In this document: piece after piece, positions 1 to 5,287 of the stretch
Layout of the letters: every line of letters starts with the position of its first letter
Numbering within the stretch: the stretch's first letter is position 1
Translations under genes and position numbers: made by a program
The notes under the pieces: model-generated
Seen by the model: the letters and a program-made list of their open reading frames with translations, nothing else
Databases searched by the model: none
Told to the model about the DNA's origin: nothing
Assembly (NCBI GenBank): GCA_038203615.1
Contig: JBBRDU010000152.1
Location: forward strand, 1 to 5,287
Source of the DNA: JBBRDU01 sp038203615
GTDB taxonomy: Bacteria; Verrucomicrobiota; Verrucomicrobiia; Chthoniobacterales; UBA10450
DNA: 5,287 bases
Reading direction: 5' to 3'

Positions 1-2289
1 AAGGCCTCCCCCACCGTTCGGAAGGAGCGGCGTCGCCCCTGTAGAGTTCGGCGCACCGGCCACAGCGGGAATCGTCCCGATATCATCCTGACACCAACCC
101 ATAGAAACATGATCGTCCGCAGACGAGGCCGTATTATGCAGCACTTCAAAGTAGTATTTCTGTCCCGCCACCAATGAAAGCCACGGAGTTTGTTGCGTGC
201 TCGCAGCATTCCAAACCCTCTTGCCCGTCTCCGCCGTCACCTTGGCCCGGCGGACCCGATTGACATACTGGGAGTCGTTGGAAATCCACAGTTCAGCCGC
301 GCTGCTGGCGGCGAGCCAGAAGTAATAGTTCCCCGTCTTCGGAGGAACGATATACCCGCGAAGGCGCCGCGAGACGTTGTCTCCATATTCCGTATCGTCA
401 TCGAAGGCGGAATAAACCGGAGGCGCGATCACTCCATCGGAGGTGACCGTGCCATCCACCGCCAGCGTCTCGCGAGTCACGCTGCCAGTGGGGAAGATCG
501 TAATATTAACCACCGAACTTCCCCTCACGCTCGCCGCAACCGTATTGATGGCATTCACCGCCACGTTGTAAGTGCCACGGGTCGCCGCGGCGGGCGTGCC
601 GGTAATCACACCAGCGGACGTCAAACTTAATCCTAAGGGAAGAGGGCCACTATTTGCATCCAAGGCATAAGTCTTTCCGCCCCCGATATCCGGCGTCAAG
701 ACACTGAAATTGAACGGGATCGTTTCGTATCCGACCGCAGCCAGCGAGGAGGTAATGGCCGCCACTTTATCCACGACTGCCGGCGCCGGGAAGAGACGCG
801 CTTGCGGAATGATCTGCTTCGTCTGGCTCGGGCTCCACCAGTAGAGGTGCGCCTCCGCGTTTCCGCTGCTATTCCAATAGTCGACTTGAATGTCGTAGGC
901 CACCCCCGCCGTCAGCGGGATGGTGTTGACGTAGTCGGTAGCGCTCTGACTGGTCCAGCGATCGATCAAAAGCTGGCCGTTGACCCAGACCTTGGCGCTA
1001 TCATCACTGCGGAAGTCGATCGTATAGGTCTCGGAATACTGAGGAAGAATCTGCCCCGTCCAACGAACCGAGAATGCCCCGCTCGTGGACGCCGGGGACA
1101 TTCCAGCGGGCCCGGCGGTCGATCCCCAGCCGTTGGCCAGGTTATTGAAATCCACCGTCGCGTCAGCCCGGCTCATCGCCACCGCGCCACCATAAATCGT
1201 TGTTTGATTAGGGCTATAGGTGGAACTCGAAGTGTTGAAGTATTTCGCCGTCAAACCGGTGCCATTGGCAACCCCAGGCGGGTTGATCACCACCGTACCG
1301 CTCGTGGCAGAACCGAGAATATAGTTCCCGGATCCGCCCGCGGTATTTGCAGGAAGCGCCTTGACGATCGCCGTCACATTGGTTTTGCGCGCAGTGCCCG
1401 GCACCGAAGGCCCCTTTGGATTGATCGTGAGCACCACCTGCCCCACTTTCTTGTTCCCTGGGTTATACCGGAGACTGGAACCCACGAGGACCACGCTCGC
1501 TGGCAGGGCATCGTAGTCGGCGCCCTCCGTCGCGCTACCCGCCTTTTGGATTGGGACGGTAATCGTGCTGAGCAACAGACCCGAGCGATTGATTGTGACC
1601 GTCCCGGTTTCCACCGGTGCCGTCATTGCATCGACGGGCTGGGTCGCGTTGGACTTGGTTACGGTCACGGTCACAATGTTGGAAGCGGCCACGGCGGACG
1701 TCATCGAGGTGTGGTCATTCCCTCCTGCCAGGCCGCTGGTATTCGAGTCGTCCGGATTGTAACCCGCCATCACTTCCGACCAATCGCTCACCCCGTCTCC
1801 ATCGGAATCGAGATCTTGAACCACCACTCGGTAGAAAGTATCGGGTGCCTGAGTGATGTTCAGGGTTTTCGGAGTTCCGTCGCCCTTCACCCAAATCGTC
1901 CCCGGCGCCGGAGGCAGCGCGGAACCTAGAGGAGCCCACCCCGACCCCAGTGTGGTGGTGGACTGGAGGAAATATTGCTTATAGCCGATCGTCGGGAAGG
2001 TCAGGCTCAGCACCCCCGAATCCACGGTCATATTGGAAACTCTCACCGTCGATCCCGAGGAGAAAGGATCCGTCCCGGCCGCCATTTCCGCACCATTAGT
2101 AATCCCGTCACCATCATCATCCGCCGCGAGCCACGTCGCGCTGTTGATCTGCGCGTCGGTGACATTATAGACCATCTTCCAAATCGACTGGGTGATGCCC
2201 ATGTCGATCTCAGACCGTCCGGGGACGGGTACACCCAATAGCGCGAGAAGCAGAACGGAGAGGAACGATGCGCGGACCGTATGATTCAA
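1..2289 (-). CDS. Exported multidomain protein with two PA14-type domains, Calx-beta-like and putative Ig modules (3' end outside window)
   Basis: One stop-free frame of 763 codons, continuing past the left edge. The start is TTG at 2287-2289. It is the only ATG/GTG/TTG between the upstream in-frame TGA and the hydrophobic leader, and it yields a good Sec signal peptide: MNHTVR, then core ASFLSVLLLALLGV, with probable cleavage near residues 24-27. No convincing Shine-Dalgarno precedes it. Visible modules in order: EF-hand-like loop DDDGDGITNGAE (57-68) followed by AGTDP; a short beta module (about 82-157) ending in FYRVVV; a second loop DSDGDGVSDWSE (161-172), both with D at loop positions 1, 3, 5, G at 6 and E at 12; a Calx-beta-like segment (about 203-312, containing EGADY); a canonical PA14 domain (about 346-500: LTAKYF, RSDDSAKVWVNGQLLID, AHLYW); a He_PIG-type Ig repeat (about 513-598: PLGLSLTSAGVITGTP); and a divergent PA14-like domain (about 605-735: PPKTGNYYFWLA, LWIS, AGQKYYFEVLHN, SMGW). 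A Gly-rich linker follows. PA14 domains commonly bind carbohydrate, so a surface or secreted glycan-interacting role is inferred. Any enzymatic or anchoring domain lies beyond the window. Confidence 0.9.
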   Translation of the reverse strand, partial: MNHTVRASFLSVLLLALLGVPVPGRSEIDMGITQSIWKMVYNVTDAQINSATWLAADDDGDGITNGAEMAAGTDPFSSGSTVRVSNMTVDSGVLSLTFPTIGYKQYFLQSTTTLGSGWAPLGSALPPAPGTIWVKGDGTPKTLNITQAPDTFYRVVVQDLDSDGDGVSDWSEVMAGYNPDDSNTSGLAGGNDHTSMTSAVAASNIVTVTVTKSNATQPVDAMTAPVETGTVTINRSGLLLSTITVPIQKAGSATEGADYDALPASVVLVGSSLRYNPGNKKVGQVVLTINPKGPSVPGTARKTNVTAIVKALPANTAGGSGNYILGSATSGTVVINPPGVANGTGLTAKYFNTSSSTYSPNQTTIYGGAVAMSRADATVDFNNLANGWGSTAGPAGMSPASTSGAFSVRWTGQILPQYSETYTIDFRSDDSAKVWVNGQLLIDRWTSQSATDYVNTIPLTAGVAYDIQVDYWNSSGNAEAHLYWWSPSQTKQIIPQARLFPAPAVVDKVAAITSSLAAVGYETIPFNFSVLTPDIGGGKTYALDANSGPLPLGLSLTSAGVITGTPAAATRGTYNVAVNAINTVAASVRGSSVVNITIFPTGSVTRETLAVDGTVTSDGVIAPPVYSAFDDDTEYGDNVSRRLRGYIVPPKTGNYYFWLAASSAAELWISNDSQYVNRVRRAKVTAETGKRVWNAASTQQTPWLSLVAGQKYYFEVLHNTASSADDHVSMGWCQDDIGTIPAVAGAPNSTGATPLLPNGGGGL

Positions 2290-2303
2290 CGTCGACGCGA
2301 AGC

Positions 2304-2351
2304 AGCGAAAATATTTCCTAGACCGGGGGCAGGGGGCGGGGGGTTTTCGCT
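2304..2351 (-). repeat. Perfect 8-bp inverted repeat enclosing a G/C tract in the PA14 gene leader
   Basis: The arms agcgaaaa (2304-2311) and ttttcgct (2344-2351) are exact reverse complements. The 32-nt loop contains three plus-strand G runs, GGGGG-CA-GGGGG-C-GGGGGG (2325-2343). In the presumed mRNA of the PA14 gene this becomes a hairpin with a C-rich loop ending 14 nt before the TTG start. No T tract follows either arm, so it does not look like a factor-independent terminator. It could influence translation initiation, or form a G-rich secondary structure in the template strand, but neither is shown by sequence alone. Confidence 0.5.
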
Positions 2352-2602
2352 TGCCTACGAGAAGCTGCGCTAGAGCGCTGGATCACGTCGGGGGGGCAAA
2401 CGGCAAAGAGAGATAAATGGGTTCCGACCTCCCCGCAACCGAAATGCGTGCTCTCTCCGGATGGACTTCCACAGCACCGTCTTTCCCGCTCTCCGAAACA
2501 TACTGCGAGCACACACACCCCCGCACTCTGGACGGAATGAAGCAGCTTTCCCGGGAAGATCAGCGCGAGGGGAAGCATTGAACCTCCAAGGGGATTTTGC
2601 GG

Positions 2603-2630
2603 TTGCGGCGCGAACCTCCAGCGATACACA
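2603..2630 (+). promoter_or_regulatory. Weak candidate promoter of tRNA-Leu
   Basis: TTGCGG (2603-2608) and TACACA (2625-2630) are separated by 16 bp and sit about 30 bp before the tRNA 5' end, the right place for a sigma70-type promoter. The -35 box resembles consensus moderately and the -10 box poorly (3 of 6), so this is only a positional guess. Confidence 0.2.
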
Positions 2631-2659
2631 TCACGCCGCGATCGAATGAACAACCGCAC

Positions 2660-2744
2660 GCCGGCGTGGTGAAATGGCAGACACAAGGGACTTAAAATCC
2701 CTTTTCGCGCAAGCGAAGTGCGGGTTCGAGTCCCGCCGCCGGCA
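2660..2744 (+). tRNA. tRNA-Leu, anticodon TAA
   Basis: An 85-nt class II tRNA can be folded by eye. The acceptor stem gccggcg (2660-2666) pairs perfectly with cgccggc (2737-2743), followed by discriminator A at 2744, as expected for leucine. The D arm is gtggtgaaatggcagacac-like. The anticodon stem aggga/tccct (2686-2690/2698-2702) encloses loop cttaaaa with anticodon TAA at 2693-2695, reading UUA and probably UUG. The long variable arm forms ttcgc-gcaa-gcgaa (2704-2717), diagnostic of Leu/Ser/Tyr tRNAs. The T arm is gcggg-ttcgagt-cccgc (2720-2736). CCA is not encoded (the next bases are gcg), so a CCA-adding enzyme is required. Confidence 0.97.
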
Positions 2745-2794
2745 GCGGGCTGTGCGCGTGGTTCCAGGAGGGGACGTTTTGCTCGGAAGCCCGC
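2745..2794. repeat. 7-bp inverted repeat directly abutting the tRNA-Leu 3' end
   Basis: gcgggct (2745-2751) is the exact reverse complement of agcccgc (2788-2794), with a 36-nt loop. The left arm begins at the base after the discriminator, so the tRNA precursor could carry a 3' trailer hairpin. The following bases (atgaaaacc) contain no U tract, so this is not a standard intrinsic terminator. A chance match is possible given the GC content. Confidence 0.3.
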
Positions 2795-3101
2795 ATGAAA
2801 ACCTTGATTGCCTCAAGCAGCGCGCGGGATCGCTGACCCATTTCTCAGGGGCTGCCACTATTTCGTGTCCCCTCGATCTACGCCATTGGTAGCAAGAATT
2901 TACCGCGCTACTTGAACACTCCCACGCCCCGTCCCCCCAGATCGATTCCACCTTTGATGGCCGGCGGATCAAATTCCCCGCGTTTCCAACGCGCACTTCG
3001 TCGAGCACAGGAATCGACTTGGGACGATGCCGTTTTTAGCAGATCGCGGCCCGAGCCACCGTTTGGCTTCGCTCGAACGGATGCCACACCCATCAGCAGC
3101 G
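2745..3101. other. Non-coding spacer between two convergent tRNA genes
   Basis: About 357 bases separate the 3' ends of tRNA-Leu (plus) and tRNA-Val (minus). Apart from the inverted repeat next to tRNA-Leu and a weak agcca-ccgtt-tggct stem near 3055-3070, I see no gene, no clear intrinsic terminator for either tRNA, and no duplicated tRNA 3' segment that would mark an integrated element. Frames crossing it (2631-3008 minus, 2912-3388 plus) read through the tRNA genes and are not believable proteins. Confidence 0.65.
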
Positions 3102-3176
3102 TGGTGCGCGATACAGGGTTCGAACCTGTGACCCCCTCCGTGTCAGGGAGGTGCTCTACCACTGAGCTAACCGCGC
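3102..3176 (-). tRNA. tRNA-Val, anticodon GAC, CCA encoded
   Basis: A 75-nt class I tRNA including CCA. Acceptor gcgcggt (3176-3170) pairs with atcgcgc (3112-3106) with one G-T wobble. Discriminator A (3105) is followed by genomically encoded CCA (3104-3102). The D arm is gctc-agtggta-gagc. The anticodon stem cctcc/ggagg encloses loop ctgacac, giving anticodon GAC for the valine codons GUC and GUU. The five-base variable loop is gggtc, and the T arm is acagg-ttcgaac-cctgt. All standard invariant positions seem present, so the gene should be functional. Confidence 0.97.
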
Positions 3177-3186
3177 GTTTTCCAAG

Positions 3187-3207
3187 GCACTCCCGGGTTG
3201 AGAGTGC
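3187..3207. repeat. 6-bp inverted repeat in the tRNA-Val leader
   Basis: gcactc (3187-3192) and gagtgc (3202-3207) are perfect reverse complements around a 9-nt loop. The element lies between the candidate -10 box and the tRNA-Val 5' end, so it would fold at the very start of the precursor transcript. It may be a precursor structure or chance. Confidence 0.3.
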
Positions 3208-3211
3208 GGGG

Positions 3212-3239
3212 AAAGTAAACGCGAACAATTGGATGACAA
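3212..3239 (-). promoter_or_regulatory. Candidate sigma70-type promoter of tRNA-Val
   Basis: On the minus strand TTGTCA (3239-3234, 5 of 6 matches to TTGACA) is followed after 16 bp by TACTTT (3217-3212, 3 of 6 to TATAAT). Initiation near 3205 would leave about 29 nt of leader before the tRNA 5' end, a reasonable arrangement. The -35 is convincing and the -10 is weak. Confidence 0.35.
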
Positions 3240-3351
3240 GAATATTTCCACCCGTCACGCCCGGCCCGCGAACCCCTCGCAACGGAATCCTGAAATTTTT
3301 GCTCCAATACCGCCGACCTCTGCGTCACAAACGATTAAGCGCCAAGGAACT

Positions 3352-3375
3352 ATGCGTCGTCGCAGCACTTGGTGA
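3352..3375 (+). CDS. Possible seven-codon leader ORF upstream of the AraC-type gene
   Basis: ATG at 3352 opens MRRRSTW and stops at TGA 3373-3375, 16 nt before the TTG start of the AraC-type regulator. AAGGA at 3344-3348 precedes it, but only 3 nt from the ATG, closer than usual. The three consecutive Arg codons (cgt cgt cgc) and the position suggest a leader peptide or translational-coupling ORF. The evidence is thin and a chance ORF this short is quite likely. Confidence 0.15.
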   Translation: MRRRSTW

Positions 3376-3391
3376 TCCCGCTTTTTAAATC

Positions 3392-4348
3392 TTGAAAACT
3401 ACCCACACCTACAACATCGACCACCTCCGGCGGCTCGTCCGCGAGGTCCCACTCCCGAGCAACCTTTTTCGCGGCCTGACCTGCCAGCAGTCGCTCGCCC
3501 CGGATAACATCATCTTCTACCGTCGCGGCGAAAAGGCGCCGACGAAATCCGAGGGTGTGAGCAAGAACTACCATCATCGGTTTGAACTCGTGATCGTCGC
3601 AGAATCCTCCGGTCCCGTGCGGATCGATCAGACGAGCTACATGCTGCAGCCGGGTGAGTGCGCGCTGATTTTTCCAAATCAATTTCATCACTACCTCGAA
3701 CTGAACGATAGCCGGGCGGCGTGGCTCTTCCTCACCTTCGATATTCGCAATCCAGAGGCGATCCAAGCCCTTCGCGATGCGCCCCGCGCGCTCGACGACG
3801 ATGCGCTCAAGCTCATGGAGCAGATCGTCAGAGAGTATCTCCACCCGGAACGCGGTGTTTCGGATACACTCTCGATTTCCTACCACGTCTCCCGCCTCCT
3901 GCTCCATCTCCTCACGTGCGCGGTGCTGCCTGGCGACCGTCGTGACATTCATTCGAGCGACAGCGCGCGCGATGTGATTCTCGAAAAGATCAATCGCTAT
4001 GTCCGCGAGCACCTCAGTCAGTCCGTCACCATTTCGGACATTTCGCACGAGTTGAACTACAGCGTGAGCCATCTCCGAGCCGTCTTTCGCGACCGCCTCG
4101 GGGTCAGCCTCGGTCGCTACATGCGTGAGTCACGCCTTTCGGAAGCGGCGCAGCTCCTGCAGAGCAGCCAGTTGAATATCTCTGCCATCGGCGAGCGGTG
4201 CGGCTTTGAATCTCTTTATGCGTTCTCGCGGGCCTTTCGCAAAGCCTACGGAATTCCGCCTCGCGCATATCGCCAACTCGTGGTCGAGGGCACATCCCTC
4301 CCCCCGCGGAAGCAGCCCACTGCAGCGCCGGTGGCACCGGCGGCGTAG
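3392..4348 (+). CDS. AraC/XylS-family transcriptional regulator
   Basis: The 318-residue protein has the classic two-part layout. The N-terminal cupin-like sensing domain spans about residues 55-120: HHRFELVIVAESSG, then a Gly-containing turn LQPGECALIFPNQFHHY. The C-terminal AraC-type DNA-binding domain spans about 196-294 with two helix-turn-helix units: VTISDISHELNYSVSHLRAVF (about 212-232) and ISAIGERCGFESLYAFSRAF (263-282), then the family-typical end FRKAYGIPPRAYR. It probably binds a small ligand, perhaps a sugar or metabolite, and activates nearby promoters; the ligand is not deducible. The start is TTG: an in-frame TAA lies at 3386-3388, and the next in-frame candidates are GTG at codon 56 and GTG at codon 67, both too far into the sensing domain. 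No strong ribosome site precedes it. The last 20 residues are a Pro/Ala-rich tail. The gene lies divergent to tRNA-Val and 120 bp upstream of, and co-directional with, tdh. Confidence 0.92.
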   Translation: MKTTHTYNIDHLRRLVREVPLPSNLFRGLTCQQSLAPDNIIFYRRGEKAPTKSEGVSKNYHHRFELVIVAESSGPVRIDQTSYMLQPGECALIFPNQFHHYLELNDSRAAWLFLTFDIRNPEAIQALRDAPRALDDDALKLMEQIVREYLHPERGVSDTLSISYHVSRLLLHLLTCAVLPGDRRDIHSSDSARDVILEKINRYVREHLSQSVTISDISHELNYSVSHLRAVFRDRLGVSLGRYMRESRLSEAAQLLQSSQLNISAIGERCGFESLYAFSRAFRKAYGIPPRAYRQLVVEGTSLPPRKQPTAAPVAPAA

Positions 4349-4404
4349 CGCCGATCGAAACGCCGGACGGCATTCCCGGGCAGCGCCCGCGTCATAATGC
4401 TCGT

Positions 4405-4419
4405 TGGCGGTTGTCGCCA
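4405..4419. promoter_or_regulatory. Hyphenated palindrome upstream of tdh, possible operator
   Basis: tggcg-gttgt-cgcca is a perfect 5-bp inverted repeat about 50 bp before the tdh start codon, inside the 120-bp gap after the AraC-type gene. A CATAAT sequence at 4393-4398 resembles a -10 box but has no matching -35. The gap (4349-4468) shows no clear intrinsic terminator, so read-through from the regulator gene into tdh is possible. The palindrome may be an operator or chance. Confidence 0.2.
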
Positions 4420-4468
4420 TCACCGAGCCTGATAGAAGAGGCAAAGTCCGCCGTGCGGAACCCTCCCT

Positions 4469-5287
4469 ATGAAAGCTCTCGTCAAGCGCAACGCCGCCCC
4501 GGGCCTCTGGCTCGAAGACGTTCCTGAACCCGTCACTGGAATCAACCACGTGCTCATCCGCGTCGATCGCACCGGCATCTGCGGCACCGATCTGCACATC
4601 TACCATTGGGACGCGTGGGCGCAGAAAACGATCCCGGTCCCGATGGTCGTCGGCCACGAATTCGTCGGCGAGATCGTCTCCGTGGGGGCGAATGTCACTG
4701 ACTTTTTTCCCGGTGAGATCGTCAGTGGCGAAGGTCACGTGGTCTGCGGTCGCTGCCGCAATTGTCTCGCGGGACGCCGCCATCTTTGCGCCCATACCAG
4801 CGGCATCGGCGTGAATCGTCCGGGCGCCTTCGCCGAATACATCGCGCTGCCGATGAGCAACGTCTGGCACCAGCAACCCGGCATCGATCGCGACGTCGCG
4901 TCCATCTTCGATCCGCTCGGCAATGCGGTACACACCGCGCTCAGCTTCGACCTGCTCGGCGAGGATGTGCTCATCACCGGCGCCGGTCCGATCGGCCTCA
5001 TGGCCGCCGCCGTGGCGCGGCACGCGGGCGCGCGCTACGTGGTCATCACCGATGTGAACGACTACCGCCTCGAACTCGCCAAAAAGATGGGCGTGGATGT
5101 GGCCCTCAACGTGAAGACCGGCAACGTCGCCGGCGTGCAAAAGCAACTCGGGATGGCCGAAGGCTTCGACGTGGGACGGGAAATGAGCGGCAACGCGACC
5201 GCCTTCCGCGAGATGATCGACAACATGGCGCACGGCGGAAAGATCGCCCTCCTCGGCATCCCCGGCGGCGAGATCGCGATCGACTGG
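4469..5287 (+). CDS. tdh: L-threonine 3-dehydrogenase, Zn- and NAD-dependent (N-terminal 273 residues; 3' end outside window)
   Basis: This enzyme oxidises L-threonine with NAD+ to 2-amino-3-oxobutyrate, which glycine C-acetyltransferase (Kbl) normally converts to glycine and acetyl-CoA. It is a cytosolic medium-chain dehydrogenase. The first 273 codons are present; about 70 more are expected from the roughly 340-residue family. Catalytic zinc ligands are C38, H63 and E64 (ICGTD, VVGHE). The structural zinc site has C93, C96, C99 and C107. H90 of the GEGH motif, linked to threonine specificity, is kept. The Rossmann motif GAGPIG (171-176) is followed by ITDVNDYR with D195 and R200, positions that contact NAD in the E. 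coli enzyme. Threonine-dehydrogenase signatures include HIYHWDAWAQKTIPVPMVVG and FDPLGNAVHTALSFDL, nearly identical to E. coli Tdh, and the numbering aligns without gaps from the ATG at 4469, supporting that start. The ribosome site is weak (gcggaa). A kbl gene may follow outside the window. Confidence 0.96.
   Translation, partial: MKALVKRNAAPGLWLEDVPEPVTGINHVLIRVDRTGICGTDLHIYHWDAWAQKTIPVPMVVGHEFVGEIVSVGANVTDFFPGEIVSGEGHVVCGRCRNCLAGRRHLCAHTSGIGVNRPGAFAEYIALPMSNVWHQQPGIDRDVASIFDPLGNAVHTALSFDLLGEDVLITGAGPIGLMAAAVARHAGARYVVITDVNDYRLELAKKMGVDVALNVKTGNVAGVQKQLGMAEGFDVGREMSGNATAFREMIDNMAHGGKIALLGIPGGEIAIDW

Larger units (their letters stand above)
2290..2659. other. Non-coding spacer: divergent upstream region of the PA14 gene and tRNA-Leu
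   Basis: About 370 bases lie between the start of the minus-strand PA14 gene and the plus-strand tRNA-Leu. I see no credible gene: short frames here (for example 2461-2649 plus and 2318-2686 minus) have low-complexity, non-conserved translations, and the minus one reads into the tRNA. The region must hold both promoters, but no strong -35/-10 pair stands out. Notable items are the inverted repeat around the G tract, a run of seven G at 2390-2396, and a small hyphenated palindrome gcgct-ag-agcgc at 2367-2378 that could be an operator half-site pair or chance. Confidence 0.7.

Noticed and set aside
802..1929. 375-codon plus-strand open frame (also the 146-codon frame at 190-630)
   Set aside because: They lie antisense to the continuous 763-codon PA14 frame with clear domains; their translations are Arg/His-rich with no recognisable motif, typical of GC-rich shadow frames.
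2325..2343. Canonical four-run G-quadruplex
   Set aside because: Only three G runs are contiguous; the next run (2390-2396) is 46 nt away, so a canonical short-loop quadruplex is not supported, only a two-layer or irregular one.
2631..3008. 125-codon minus-strand frame containing RRRDSNPHFACAKRDFKS
   Set aside because: That segment is the antisense translation of the tRNA-Leu gene, a well-known source of false hypothetical proteins.
2660..3176. tRNA genes as integration sites of a mobile element
   Set aside because: No repeated copy of either tRNA 3' end, no integrase and no transposase is visible in the window.
2912..3388. 158-codon plus-strand frame containing VRDTGFEPVTPSVSGRCS
   Set aside because: The recognisable segment is the antisense translation of tRNA-Val, another common false protein; the rest is intergenic.
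3350..4072. 240-codon minus-strand frame opposite the AraC-type gene
   Set aside because: It is fully antisense to the AraC-family regulator, whose sensing and helix-turn-helix regions are recognisable; the translation has no known domain.
4130..5233. 367-codon minus-strand frame opposite the AraC-type gene end and tdh
   Set aside because: It spans two well-identified plus-strand genes and their spacer; the His/Asp/Ala-rich translation shows no family motif, so it mirrors the codon bias of tdh.

Overview
The window most likely comes from the chromosome of a GC-rich Gram-negative bacterium, and Verrucomicrobiota is my best guess. The main support is the large secreted protein at the left end. 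It combines two DxDxDG calcium-loop motifs, a short beta 'ESS/QSTTTLGSGW...FYRV'-type module, a Calx-beta-like segment, two PA14-type domains and a putative Ig (He_PIG) repeat, which is a common architecture in surface and exported proteins of that phylum. The taxonomic assignment is inference, because no rRNA or marker gene is present.

Layout. Positions 1-2289 (minus strand) hold one uninterrupted reading frame of 763 codons that starts at a TTG and runs off the left edge. It encodes the exported PA14 protein. Plus-strand reading frames over this stretch are shadows. Its leader carries a striking C-rich (G-rich on the plus strand) tract enclosed by a perfect 8-bp inverted repeat. Positions 2290-3391 are mostly non-coding and contain two convergent tRNA genes: tRNA-Leu(TAA) on plus and tRNA-Val(GAC) on minus. 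The Val gene encodes its CCA end and the Leu gene does not. Positions 3392-4348 encode an AraC/XylS-type regulator, again from a TTG start. After a 120-bp gap, 4469 to the right edge encodes the first 273 residues of L-threonine 3-dehydrogenase (Tdh), with all catalytic and structural zinc ligands and the NAD-binding motif visible.

Functionally these look like three unrelated units: an exported modular protein, two housekeeping tRNAs, and a regulator-plus-threonine-catabolism pair. The AraC-type gene and tdh point the same way and are adjacent, so a regulatory link or co-transcription is possible but unproven. I see no mobile element, CRISPR array, defence system or clear undescribed system. 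The most unusual items are the leader hairpin around the G/C tract, the TTG starts of two large genes, and the mixed CCA encoding of neighbouring tRNAs.
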